Part shown: positions 34,373 to 46,599 of the stretch, piece by piece
Layout of the letters: every line of letters begins with the position of its first letter
Position numbering within the stretch: the first letter of the stretch is position 1
Source: Stenopsyche tienmushanensis
Taxonomy: Eukaryota > Arthropoda > Insecta > Trichoptera > Stenopsychidae
Assembly (NCBI GenBank): GCA_008973525.1
Contig: WACJ01000404.1
Span: 682,001 to 746,000, forward strand
Reading direction: 5' to 3'
Length of the DNA stretch: 64,000 nucleotides
Notes under the pieces: model-generated
What the model saw: the letters and a program-made list of their open reading frames with translations, nothing else
Databases searched by the model: none
What the model was told of the DNA's origin: nothing
Program-made: the position numbers and the translations under genes

Positions 34373-34830
34373 AATAAACCTTAAGAAGAAAAAAATAATT
34401 AAAATATATCCGTCTAGTCAACCAATTACAACAAGTCTAACCTTAAACTAAGCAAAAAACGCTGAGAAAGAGCATATCTGCTGTTGGCAGTCATTTCGTG
34501 ATCATGAGCGCACCTTGTTGCTCGAAATGCCATAGAGAGGCAAATTCTTTATCTCTGAATCATACTTAGCTTGATTAGATACGGGTTTGAGTTTAAGTTT
34601 TAAAAAATCTAATGTATATACATTATATTTGGACTGCCTGCAAAATAAAAATGCTTTTCATGGAATATATGATCATTATTATCAAGGGTGGGTGTAAAAT
34701 CAAAATATATTGTTTCGCAAGACATCATACAAATAAATTAATAGGCGTCAGCGGGGGGATAAATACTTGTACCTGGGAGTATCATTACGCCATTTTACTC
34801 TACGTTTGGTCATATTTTAGCCGGGGGAAA
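34373..34830. other. Mixed stretch, nothing recognised
   Basis: The 73-codon frame at 34612-34833 shows no family features. No other feature could be supported. Confidence 0.4.
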
Positions 34831-35350
34831 TAAAAACGCCTCTCTTCCCGAGGACTCCGAGGCGTGATGTCCGCCGGGAGGGCGTCGGGAAACGCTTGGC
34901 AGACGTTCTTGCAGAAGTGTGGCGTAACCGTCACACGTTCCGCTCCGGAACATGTATCATATTTCTGAGCCGGAGGGCGACAACGGCCGCCCTGGGATTA
35001 CAACCCTGAAAGGAATCCACGCATCACCTGATATATCCTGGTGGCGGCCCATTGTGTGTTTTTTTCAGCACTCGACCCGAAACAGAGTGCTCCAATACGT
35101 CCGCAGCCATCACCGACCCTACCATAAATCACTCAAGAATGATGAATATTTTCACCGACGGTTCACGTTCACTTACGTCCGACATTTTTATTTATATCCA
35201 ACTGGTGATTTCTATCACGCGACGGAAATTGATACTTTTGGGATTTACATTTCGAGCGAAATTTTAATCTGATTGTAATGCGGACCGAAAATTCGGAGGC
35301 AAAGAGAATACATGTTGACGTCACGGATGTGAAACAATGAAAATCGTGCG
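34831..35350. other. GC-richer island with a palindromic CRE site
   Basis: The island is GC-rich and CpG-rich at its left part and holds TGACGTCA at 35316-35323. Three frames (34952-35272 plus, 35052-35267 plus, 35169-35423 minus) overlap, which argues against coding. 35350-36230 is AT-rich and empty. Confidence 0.4.
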
Positions 35351-36234
35351 AAGGAAAAACAATTTCCACAAATCCAATTTTTCTAATTAAAAAATAAGCG
35401 ATTCTTTCATTAATTCTATTCATTCTCTTATTATTCCATTGCAGATTAGAGATACAATCATTTTTATAATTCAGAACATTTTATATCCATAACTAATACA
35501 TTACTATAATTTACATAAATATAGCTGTAACAAAGTATAATGTATACATATTTCAGATTGATAGTCTTCATTCAAGTTTAATATTATTTTATAAAGTTTG
35601 TGAGTGGCTTACTTAAGAGACTGCATTACAATAATCATTTAAATATCTTTAAAAAAATAATTTCAAATTTCAAAAAGTATTTCAAATGATGCATTCTAGG
35701 AAAATAAATTAAATCTTGATGTAGATCTTATATATGCAAGTGCTCTATAGCATTAAAAAATTTACATTTAACATTTTTTTAACCCTTACAAGACTGGACT
35801 CATCTCTTGATGGTCGTATATTTTGTCTGAACACATCAAAATAGTCTATTTATGCACTAGCCTTTATCTTATAATTCTATCTATTTTAAAGATAATTGAT
35901 TTTTTTGGCCTTTTTGTACCAGTCATACATGACTTTAATAGCTCATTGTTAGGTAATTACTATCAATATTGGTCATTAATTCTGTAGAACTTAATTTCTT
36001 GATAACTCAAGCGTGATCGCGTTATAAACCATATAAAATATAGTATAGAATAATAACTAAAAGTGCCAAATGCCACAAAACTATATTTATAGGTTGAAAT
36101 ATGTCTTCAAATTATAAATTTCATTATTAATTATCATTTCATTTGGAAATACGCAATAATAAAGTGAAGTGTTTCCGCTAAAAGTATTTTATGAGGTTTT
36201 TGATCATGCCTGAATATCGCTAAAAAGGGAGTAA

Positions 36235-36835
36235 AAAACATTAGCATCTCTTGTGACATTTACCCATCGTAGAATTAAAATGCGACAAAATATTCCCCCA
36301 AAAATAAAATCCCAGAAAAACTTTCGCAAATCTCCCCCCGCATATTTCCGACAAAATACTTTTTTCGGGACTTGTATTATCTCGTTCGCCTCTCTTAAAG
36401 TTTGCCAAAATTCATTCGAAGGTTTTCCTAAGAAACACCCTTCGCGTTGGCCTCGACACAACATGCAAAAGCTTCATCTTTCACACAAAAGAAAACAGCC
36501 ACTCAACAATAAGTGGATAGATACAGGCCCGTATTGCATAAAGATGAGTTTTTCTTAGGGATGAGTTTTCGACTCGCGGGCAAATGAAGCTTTCAAAAAT
36601 GAAGTAAATCACGCTGAAAAAACATTGCACCCCCAAAAAACGGGACGGGCTAAAAAATCAAAATTGTTTTCTCTGCAAAATTGGGAACGTCTACTATTAA
36701 AACGTACACATTTCGCGGAGAAAGATTCCAGAATAGACACTCGTAGCGCCAGTCGAATAATGACTTTCGCCATTCTCGTGGGGGATTCGTTGTAAACATG
36801 TTTTGATGAGAAAAGGATTATGAAGGACAATTAAG
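36235..36835. other. GC-richer island with overlapping frames
   Basis: Frames at 36253-36558 plus (101 codons, Lys/Pro-rich), 36204-36464 minus and 36609-36830 minus overlap and match no family I recognise. 36835-37830 is AT-rich with nothing supported. Confidence 0.35.
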
Positions 36836-37834
36836 GAGTCGCTGAAACATAATTTCTATGGATGTCGCAAAATATAATTACAGCCGGAATATAAAGAGAA
36901 GGACGAAATTATGTAATAAAAATATCTACATCAAACACGAGAAAATGACGAGATTTTAATAAAACAATATTTTCGCCCTGCTACGTGTATGAATACAAAA
37001 AAGATATATTTCTCGTCGCAAATTCATTAATTAACGTTGACTTTTATGATTACTTTCTCCGTATTTTCCTTATTTTCCGTAGAAACAGGACCTTAATACC
37101 TCGGAAAAGTGCACAACTACGTTTCAATGGTTTCCTCCACAAAGCCCTCAATGTCTGCCTCGTTCGTTCACAATTTTTCTCTCTTTGAGTATTTATTTTA
37201 TTTAAACTATGCTGTTTTATCGCCGAACAATAAAAAAGGCTTGAATTGTGCTTATTATATTTTTAATTCATATGAATTTAACTGATTAAAATAGAAGCTT
37301 AAATACGAACATTACATTTTAAAAGTTCGTTATTTCAGTCTAATAAAGATCTTACTTATACTAAATGCTATAATATAATTTTTGTAGACTCTTTCAAATT
37401 CATATCTAATATTAAAATGACTAAAATATAATAATATAGATAATATGAATAATGTTAAAATGTATTTGAATGGAAAGTCAGCAATGATTTGGAGCGACTA
37501 AAATTCATGCAAATGCGGGAACCTGTACGGGTCATATTAAAAAGTGTAGTCATTGTAAAAGAGCAATATTGTATCAAGCCTTTAACACCTTTTAAAATAA
37601 TAAAGAATTTAATGAAGCTTTACTACCAAGAGATGACAGCTTAATTGTAAATATTATTTATTTAACATAATTGTCTCATAAATTTGAACTTTGACAGTGT
37701 TCATACACATATATATGTCGTGGATACTACATATACCCATGTTGAAAATTTGAATTTAAAAATGTATTCGAATACATATGTAGGGTGGTTTCAATCTTCA
37801 CTCAATTTCATGCCACTCAATCTTAATAAACAGA

Positions 37835-38175
37835 CAAAAAAGCAGAAATCAAGGTTCGCACATACACATCGAAGAGGAGATCCAACCCATGGTGCCTTTG
37901 TTTGGCGCGGGACATTCCATCAATCTTGGGGACTCCCGCCGGAGTGTACCACAATATTTAAATCTAATTTGTTATTCCTGAAAGTGGTACGATCGAATGA
38001 ACAGTAGGCAGGGATGAAATGCTCTGGGGGTGTACAAAAGATCCAGTCCACGTATAGATTGCTCCGTTCGTGACCACTTTCATGTGAATTTTGTATGGGA
38101 ACTCACACATAATGGCGCCACCTGGCCCCAATAGTGCTCCCAATTTTACATAAACCACCGGCTTCAGACTTAAAC
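37835..38175. other. GC-richer island; minus-strand frame of unusual composition
   Basis: On the minus strand the frame ending at 37964 reads VVYVKLGALLGPGGAIM, then CEFPYKIHMKVVTNGAIYTW. It is open for about 75 codons from a stop near 38193. A GTGAGT donor-like word lies at 38106-38101 and a TTTAAG acceptor-like word at 38174-38169 (both minus-strand reading). This looks more protein-like than other frames here, but I know no family it fits and the putative exon would be only about 62 bases. Left as undecided. Confidence 0.25.
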
Positions 38176-38754
38176 GTACATTTTTAAACTAATAGGGTAG
38201 ACAATAATGACCGGGTACATAACGATCAGTACTTCGTCGAGAAACTAGCTTCGCATGAAAATAGTGTAATCCATTTATTATATAATAAATACAACAAGAC
38301 TAAAAAGTTTAAACATTCTTTCTATTTTAAAGTATTTTTCATATAATGCATCGTTTTTTCTTAAAACTGATGCTTTGATACAATTATTTAATATGAATAA
38401 GAAACTTTCAATCATTAGTTTACTCTCCTAAAAAATACGTTGCAATAAGAGGGTGAAATATATGTTAACATATTACATTCCATAGTGTCATTTCAATGAA
38501 AGTTTCATTATTATATTAGTAAACGCACCATAATTGTTTTCAGAAAATTAGGGAGGGATGTCTTTCATACTATAATGATATTGAAATAAGTAGAGATTAT
38601 ACTTCACTCTATATGACCTGATAAACTGACTTCGGATGAAATTATATAGAAAAAAGAACATATAAATAGGCAAATGAAATGGTCCTAATAGTAGAAAAAA
38701 ATATGTTTTCGTGGTAGCAGTTAATAATTGTCACTGGTCTATTCTTTCTTTAAA

Positions 38755-39215
38755 GTCCTTATAACGTCCATCAAATCATGAATCTTGATGTGCCATATCC
38801 GATGTCGGATATAGGGTATCTCCATAGGAGATCTTGCTAATGAAAGGATTTAATGTGGTGGTTTCCCATTGCCTTCCATACGTGATAAAGTAAGGATAAG
38901 ATTATTTGGAAAAGTATAAGAGGAGAGAATCTATGAGTGAGTAGTGAAATTATCATTATGTATAAATGATAATTTGATTATCATTGCAAATTCAATCACT
39001 TACTCATGAGTGTCCCTGCACGACTTTATTAATCGCTTCAGCATTTACTTTTTTAAATCCAGGAAAACAGGGTAAAACTGGATTGATATGATCGATCAGA
39101 AATATTAATATTTCCGATCTCCAAAATTTGTTGGTATGGTGAAATGTTTGTCCACAATCTGGATTTGAACCCGAACCTTTACAATACATATCCAAGATCT
39201 AAGCCAAAGGTCTAT
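38755..39215 (-). mobile_element. tRNA-derived SINE, best-preserved copy, minus strand
   Basis: Reading the minus strand from about 39215: box A TGGCTTAGATC (complement of 39196-39206), then 24 bases, then box B GGTTCAAATCC (39161-39171), an excellent match to the Pol III internal promoter consensus. The body continues AGATTGTGGACAAACATT, CACCATACCAACAAATTT and later GGAAGGCAATGGGAAACC, CACCACATTAAATCC, with a tail near 38755 containing GGATATGGCACATC. It is the reference for the copies at 9790, 18800, 46283 and 54871. It is non-coding; retroposition would rely on a partner LINE. Confidence 0.75.
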
Positions 39216-40790
39216 ACAGATATATCAAATATTTAGATGGATCACTTCCATGGAAAATTTGTTTTTCATGAGGATGTTATCAAAGATTGAAATTTATCCA
39301 CAATAACTAATTGTCAATGGTCTTGATTTTTATATGAAATATGCTTGTAAAAAATTATTCATCCTGAATTTCAAATACAAAGACATTACAACTACAATAT
39401 TTAATAAGGAAAAATATAAATATTGACCATAAATACTAGTTTGAAGACGTCTCCTTCGTCGAGTGCGATATGAATCACCCTTTTCCAGCGTCCAGGACTA
39501 AATGTTGCGTCCGTGGTTTCATGTAATATTAAGGGCCCGAAGCGTCTAGCCAAGGGTCGTTACGCCAATTTTATGCCCTCGTAACGCATTCTACCCCTAA
39601 GATAAGAGCTATTGATTCCATTATGTAGACGCTCCCCTAGTAAAAATATAGAAACACCTGAACGGCCGAGAGACCTAATTTTAAAATGAGCCGTTCGACG
39701 GAAGAATGATGATGAGTACTCTTTGTTATAGTTAAAATTGAGGAAAAAATATATCAGAAATAATTATTTTATAATGCTCGAGCTCAAAGCGAACGCTTAT
39801 TAAAGAGCTTTTATGAATTTTGCGCTACAAAAAAGATAAACATGATAAAAGCAAATGTTAACTAGATTAACATCCCTTCGTAATAAAGCGATCTTGCAGA
39901 AGATTTTTCTCCGCCGATTTAAAAAAAAAAGTAAATAAAATCAACGTTAAATAATTGGTTGAACAATATTTTTTACATACAGAGCATTGTTGTTAAATGT
40001 CTATAATTATTTTTTTTAAATCAAAATTGATGAAAAAATTATTTGACGTACACTTACAAGGCATAGGAAAAATTCTCTTGAGGCATATTATATTATTCAC
40101 CACTGCATACACTCGATATTAAAGATATTTTTTAATATGCAGCTGTTTTATTTTTAATATCTCTCTTTACATACTTATAAAATTTAGTTTCTCTTCTAAG
40201 AAATCATTTTTTTTTTGGGCATTTCGTAAAAGATGAATACGAAAAATATCCAATAAAATCGAATTATTATTAAAATAAATGGCGAAAATATCATTGAGTC
40301 ACTTATAGATGTATTAAACCTTTTTATCTACATTTCATTCCTTATTTAGTTACTAAATTTCTTCAAGATCACCCTGAAATTATATTCGCGTTTTAGATAT
40401 CACTCAAACTTTGACTTAAAATTACGTATTCAATTTATATAAAAGGGTTTCTAAGAAGCTGAATATTGAAGAAATCAAATTTTCATTTAGAAGTCGTCAA
40501 CTCAAATTCGTAACCAACGTAATTTACGATGTTCAAGTGTCAAACCTCAAAAATACATACAGGCACAGTTTGTTAATGTATTAATGTTATTAGGAACTTC
40601 ATTAATATTTTGCACTACAAAGGCATGCTCTATAAATCTGAATGCTTTCAAAAGTGCTTTGGATATAAATCCGCCATAAACTCGCTGTGAATCTCGCTTA
40701 TGTGTTGTATTGTTTTCAATTTGGGAAACCTTAATTTTAGGCTGTTTTGTGTAATATTAATTGATATGAGCATACATAATTTAGCCATGC
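39216..40790. other. AT-rich stretch with an island at 39440-39730
   Basis: 39440-39730 is GC-richer complex sequence without an open frame. The rest is AT-rich and shows no supported feature. Confidence 0.4.
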
Positions 40791-40799
40791 ATAGAAGCA

Positions 40800-41540
40800 C
40801 CAGATGAAATTTTACTTAGGCGCCAGCTTCGAGCGAAGCTTTCAGTTATCGGCGCTGAAATTCCACGTATCGCTGTTTGCGGCTCTGTTCACGTCAAATA
40901 TCAAATATGAATATGACGCATTTCACAGTCATAAAATAATTTTCATATTCATTAGCCAGGTAACGAATCAATTTGGGGTTTTGGTGTGGAGCCGCGCGAG
41001 TAGGAAGCTGCTAATAAATAACGGAACGAGGTCATAAACCGAGAGGTGGCGCACAACTCAAACAATTACAGCCTGCCGGTTAAGCAATTAATTAGCTGAC
41101 TATCGCCATAATCGAACTTCTCAAATCAGTTAACCGGGAAGGAGTTGAACCCGATAAATGGCTCAATAACCGGTTCCGGTTAGACGCAACCAGAGCTTCC
41201 GCGGAAAAAGCTCACGCCCCGCGTTTTCGCGCACCAGCTCAAAGCCGTGTCTCTTTTTTGTCAAAGACATTTTAATTTGTTACGGTATTAAATGTCTTCC
41301 GCCCCAGATAACATACAAATATTTGAAAAGGCTGAGTGCGAGCTTCAAAAATACGGTTTACTCCGAATCGTAATTATTTGCCTCTTTGATTTGAAGAGAT
41401 GGAAAAAGCTTTGATTTTTTTCCGGGAGCACATAACGGGCATATGAGCATGTTCGAATCGAAGGACTGAAAGCTATCTGCGTATCCTTCTTGTGCATGAT
41501 TGAATTTCGTATGGGATTCATCCGAATTTCTTCAAAGGGA
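40800..41540. promoter_or_regulatory. GC-richer island with a cluster of CCGGTT motifs, candidate enhancer
   Basis: GCCGGTTAAG (near 41076), GTTAACCGGG (near 41129) and AACCGGTTCCGGTTA (41168-41181) put four CCGGTT half sites within about 110 bp. AACCGGTT is the Grainyhead-family core recognised in insects. The surrounding AATTAATTAG and CAATTAC words could serve homeodomain proteins. Frames at 40804-41037 plus and 41345-41551 minus are unrecognised. The regulatory role is inference from motif clustering only. Confidence 0.35.
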
Positions 41541-42360
41541 AACAATTCCAATGTCTTCTTATAACGAATTCTTGTTTTGTGTTTTATATATTATTTAATG
41601 TGATTAAATATAACGATACAAAATTGTACTTACAAAGTTACATACGTTCTCTAAAAGAGTACAGAAATTAAGATAAGTGCAAATTCTTTATAAATACGCA
41701 AACGTCTCAAATGAAACATATCATGTGTTCATACATTTTTAATTACAATTTACTCATGCAAATATATTCACGACTGAATTTCAAATACGCAGTCTCAATA
41801 TTTTGCTTATTGTATTAAAAATTAATCAATAATATGGTCATTGTGGTCTATGTCGTAAAGCGACGTAAATTGTATGCAATATAATAACTACACCTAATTA
41901 TTTAATAATTTGATTGATGAATAATTTTAAAAAAATTATAGCGTCATTTGTCGCTTTTATATATTGTTCAAGTGTCTGTGGAAACGTTTAGATAATTAAT
42001 TGTCCAATATAAATACGAGCGAATATAGAGAGTTCATTATACAAATCATTTTAGCTCCAAAATTATTTTAGCGAACAATAAAGAAGGAGTCTAAAATAGA
42101 CCAAATATTGAAAATAATTGAATAAGTTTATTTAAAATTGTATGATGGTCCAAACAATAGATTATGCTAATAAATTAATATTTTACTGTCATTTTGCTTT
42201 GCCATAATCAATCCCAATTTTTTTCAAGGGAATTAATTTCCATCAAGAATTCTTAAATAGTTTAAACAAACCTCCAACCAATTAGTCTACGTTTTCCCAA
42301 ATTTCAAAACTTTAATTATTTTCCATCATTGACGTTTCGATAAAAAGTTTTTTAATGAGT
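41541..42360. other. AT-rich stretch, nothing recognised
   Basis: No gene, RNA or repeat copy could be supported. Confidence 0.45.
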
Positions 42361-43640
42361 GATGGCGGGTCCGAGAGAAATATGGCGAGCTATTTAGTCT
42401 ATCGATTTTCCCTTCATCCCTTACGGCGGAGGGTTTTCGGGGGTGCGAGCTTTAGCGCCCGTTAACACTGCGGGTATTAAAAAGCTTTTAAAATAAATTC
42501 ATTTTACAACATTAACGCCAATATTCATTCTTTATGTAGAGGGTTTTCCGGAAGGGCCTTAAACACGATCAAACTATCCAACCGAATGACAGAGGATACT
42601 TGATGATGGGGAAAAGGTGGTTGCTTTTATTGCACCTCGCGGCGAAATAAAAACCCTGACGAGGGCTCTTATTCTCGATAAATAAATTGACAGGTGTTGT
42701 TTTCAAATCCTCTCGAAGGATACCTTCTGCATTTTTAAGCAGCAATTTGTGGCCGCAATTTAGGACTCTTTTTTTTGTCCTTAGATGGAATATTTAAATA
42801 TTGATTTTGACAAACCGTCCGAAATTCACGTTGCAATGGCCTTTCAATTACAAATTAATTAAAATGCTCGCTAATACAGAAGCTCTGGTAAATGTTGTCT
42901 CTTGCAAAGTTGAAGGTATGCTCTTGCAGACTTGCATATTTAATATTAACTGAGCAACAAAGCACTTTGTAAACCTGGATCGTTGAAGTTCTTCGTGTTT
43001 GATTAAAATGGATTCCGAAACGTGTACAGAGTTTAAGCATCGATGAATTTACCTGAAAAGATAAAAAAATGTATATTACTACATTTTAATTTTATGCATA
43101 AAACCAAAAAATATATTTCGCTGGAATACAAAATCATAAATGTACATGTAATTAACAATCTCAACATGAACGTACGGTTCTGTGTATTTTAAAATTTAAA
43201 TACATCGCGAAGCTTCAAAGAAGGGTTCGGATTTTATTTGCATAACCTCCCATAAAATTCCCGGCTTTTAACGCCCTTTTGCGCGGAGTTCGCGTAATTG
43301 ATTTGTCTGTCGGTCCTACGGTGTTTTATTAAGCTTAACAGAAAACTTTGTCGGGAATTTATAGAGCAGAACATTCGGTATTGTTTCGGACGATTAATGG
43401 TGAACTGCGTGAATGCAGAAAGTTCCGGGCAACGACTTCTCCATTAACAAGTGCCGCTGACAAGAATGCAAGCTGGTAGTTGCACGTCTTCGAGCTGACA
43501 AATGATCAGCAAAGTGGATGTAGACATTACCATAACAACTGGACAGAGTAAACTTGGTGAACACGACAGGGTACGATTCTAAATTGCAAGCATTGCTTGA
43601 ATTTTCAGCCAGATTGTCCATTCTTAGAAACTAAGGATGT
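42361..43640. other. Two GC-richer islands (42370-42760 and 43200-43640)
   Basis: Both islands are complex sequence. Minus-strand frames at 42855-43040 and 43394-43621 have no recognisable features. 43060-43200 between them is AT-rich. Confidence 0.35.
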
Positions 43641-43689
43641 ATTGTGATTTTCCGGGTGTAAAGCGGATTAGAATTTAAATCGTTTTAAG

Positions 43690-43790
43690 CTTAAAGCTTC
43701 AAGACTGCTTATGCTACTTAATAATTATCTTATGATGCCAAATCCATCATTAGGCAAAAGTAATCTTCATAAGATATTTTTCAGTGATAT
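43690..43790 (-). mobile_element. SINE tail fragment, minus strand
   Basis: CTTATGATGCCAAATCCATC (about 43729), followed by TTCATAAGATATTT, lines up with CTTATGATGTCATATCCATT and TCCATAAGAAAC in the SINE at 54871. The head is not recognisable. Confidence 0.4.
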
Positions 43791-44835
43791 AAGATTTTCA
43801 AAGTAGTACCTTTCATTTTTGCGAGTTGATAGATTAACGACCTTATTTGACTTTATAAATTATCATAGAATTTATTTTCCTGTAACTTTTTTAACAGTAT
43901 TATATCATACTTAAAATTAAGTGCTTAATCATTATAAATTTTTCATTCAATTTCCAATCAATCACCGCTTCAATCTATGCACTTCCTCCTTAAAATGTAT
44001 AGATTAATATTGCTATGGAAGTATTCAAAATTTAATTGTATTTCTATGTAATAAAACAGATAATTTCAAGGTCGATAATGGTTTCTACTCAACAAATAAA
44101 TAATAATTGCCTTAATATTTAAAGTGGGTTATTCATTAAGCTTAACATTAAAGAGGCTCTTAACCCAAATATGCCTGAGATATAAAGTATTCCAACAACT
44201 ACATTAAAAGTTCCAAGGACTCAAACAAGATAGATATTAAGCTAAAAATTGATCATTAAGTCAATCGAAATTTAAATATACGTGCAAATACAATTGCTGT
44301 GATATTTAAAACTTGGAGGAAATGTATGGATAATATCCAAGGATACCATATGAAAATATTTTAATAGATAACCAATTTATCACTTCAAAAGCTCGATTCA
44401 GACTTATATAATATATGTCCAGATAAGTCCTCAAAAATTTGATATATTTTTGTATCTAATAGCCGATATTGAAATTAAATATATTATATAATATATGTTT
44501 TGGAATTATATGCAAAAATACTGCAGAGGTGGACGTTTAAGCCAGATGAAGAATAAAAACGATATCCAATTTCTATCTTTCTATAAAATCTTTACATTCT
44601 GGTTAAATTGATTTGTTTTTAAATATGCTTCATAATATTTTATGTATTTATTGATATTTAATAAACTGTGATCAAGTCATTCGTCGGTCAAGTTGACGGA
44701 TAATGGTTGAGTTAGGTATTAAAGCAGTTCGGTAAACTTAGTGTTAATGAGATTTCGCCCTATTTATATGCGTATTACGTACTTATTTTTTATATAATTA
44801 TGGGATTTATTTGCTCATATACCGAGGGCTAATTA
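43791..44835. other. AT-rich stretch, nothing recognised
   Basis: No gene, RNA or repeat copy could be supported. Confidence 0.45.
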
Positions 44836-44839
44836 AGTT

Positions 44840-45520
44840 TCACATCAGATAGGCCGAGGCGTATTCCTTGAATGTTGATAAGCCTCTGTCACCCAGAGCT
44901 TTCAGTTGTTGTGCTCTCACAAAGAAGCTCCCAGGAAGGCTGACGCGGGTCTATTTTGAGGCTTGAGTTTTTGTTTACGATGGTATGGACGGCATGAAAG
45001 AATGCGAATCGCATCCGTCACGTATCAATTGTTCACGTGAAGAAGCACAGGGAGGTGCCTCCATTAAAAGAGAACGGACCTGAACGCAATAAAAAAAGTA
45101 TGACAAACACGCGATTCCCCTATCAGGGGGCGGTCTGGGGGTGGGCCGACGGGGTGGTCCTTGGCGCTGACGTCACGGGGGCACACGGACGGGCGCGCGA
45201 ATTGATTTTGGCGTTTTGCGCCCAAATCAATTCCGAAATCTGACAAGCGTTGGATCACTTTAGAGTTAATGGGACGGGTGCTTGGTTGACGGGTGAAAAC
45301 AAGCCTTCGCCAATAAATCACAAGGCCAACGCGCTACTAAAAATCAGGATTACACCCCACAAAGTAAACACTCGGCCCGGAAGTGATCTTTTTATTGTCT
45401 ACGCACAAATCAATTGGCCGAATTTTTATTCGCGAATAGACGACGTAAATATTTTGGCCACTCTACGAGTCGAGTCATGGCGCTCGGAAGACTTTGAGTG
45501 GTCGTAAATCATTATTAGTA
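44840..45520. promoter_or_regulatory. GC-rich island with a CRE site and G-quadruplex motif, candidate regulatory element
   Basis: This is among the most GC- and CpG-rich parts of the window. It contains TGACGTCA at 45168-45175 and four G runs at 45126-45154 (GGGGG, GGGGG, GGG, GGGG; loops of 6, 1 and 5 bases) able to form a G-quadruplex. Frames at 45037-45243, 45250-45507 (plus) and 45064-45321 (minus) are by-products of low stop density. A promoter or enhancer is possible, but no TATA/Inr plus exon arrangement could be shown. Confidence 0.35.
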
Positions 45521-46230
45521 CTCACGCATTCTGATATACTGCTGATGGTTGCTTTTACTCATGCCAATTTATAAATGTATGAGCGAGCAAAGTCCGCTTT
45601 TAACAGTTTGAGCATATTTCGCAAAGTAGTGGAGGATCGATCAAAATTAAGCCATAAAATACGACATCGTGATGCCAACAGTACAATTTTTATATTACCA
45701 TGTGTATAATACGATTTGTGCTACAATGTCGAACAAAATTATAATTCTAAATATATTGTTGCAGTAGATTAAAATATGCTGCCTGATAGTTGGCTATACA
45801 TTTTGTTATTGGAACTCTGCATTTATCAGAGAATAATTAAAAAGAGTAAATTTTAAAAGGTGTGCGTACATTTAGTGACGAACTTCGCTTTGCATGGAGG
45901 CCATGTATATTGCGATCTTCATCAGTATCAAAAGGATAATTAAATAATACACGATAGAATTTAACCTTCTAGTTATCCCCCTTTCGGTCCTATGAGCCCT
46001 CTTTTTCGACGTCGCTCCCGAAAATATAGATCGCCACGGAGGATCGAGAATCGAGCTCCCTCTTTCGAAAGGACATGCAAACGACGTGCTTACTCTAACT
46101 CCTAATGACCCCCGGCTCGATCTCTGTAGCCGAATAAAGCAACGGTCGAGGATTGTCGTAGTGGCGAAAGCAACGAAATAGGGTTTCAAGAAATCAACCA
46201 GGACTCTCAAAACATTTCGATATATTATCG
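45521..46230. other. AT-rich stretch then small island (45970-46220)
   Basis: The minus-strand frame 45872-46210 (112 codons) covers the island. Its product is Arg/Ser-rich with a C-terminal hydrophobic run, but it resembles no family and has no clear splice or start context. Confidence 0.3.
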
Positions 46231-46282
46231 CACCGAACTACAGGTGAATTAAGTTGGATCATAATATTATAATATTAAGATT

Positions 46283-46405
46283 GGGGCTCAAACGTAAATT
46301 GTGGAAAAAAATCACCATACCAACAAATTTGAAAGTTTGAAGTATTAATATTAAATTTCTACCCGGTGGTTTCGATCCAGATCTACCCTATATGGATGTA
46401 AAAAA
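46283..46405 (+). mobile_element. SINE fragment, plus strand
   Basis: GGGGCTCAAACGTAAATTGT, then CACCATACCAACAAATTTG, repeats the box B and body junction of the SINE at 38755-39215 (GGGTTCAAATCCAGATTGTG, CACCATACCAACAAATTTT). Further along CGATCCAGATCTACCCTAT parallels CAATCCAGTTTTACCCTGT. The end is eroded near 46405. Confidence 0.6.
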
Positions 46406-46599
46406 ATTAGTTCTGAGGTGTTTAAAAGTTCTGCTGAGTCGCTGATGGGTGATTATTTTTGTAATAATGATGATAATGGTCATATTTATATAATGCATGT
46501 TTAATGAATTCGTTTTCGCAATTGTATTTTAAAAAGGTTTTGTAATGTTTTTGCTGCTAAATTTTAGCTTCAATTCGATTAAATGATCGATTTTTAAAT

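Noticed and set aside
39155..39215. Possible functional tRNA gene on the minus strand
   Set aside because: Boxes A and B are good but there is no acceptor stem or anticodon arm, and the sequence continues into a SINE body shared with other copies.
45872..46210. 112-codon minus-strand frame with a C-terminal hydrophobic run
   Set aside because: The hydrophobic run comes from T-rich DNA, and there is no family resemblance or start context.
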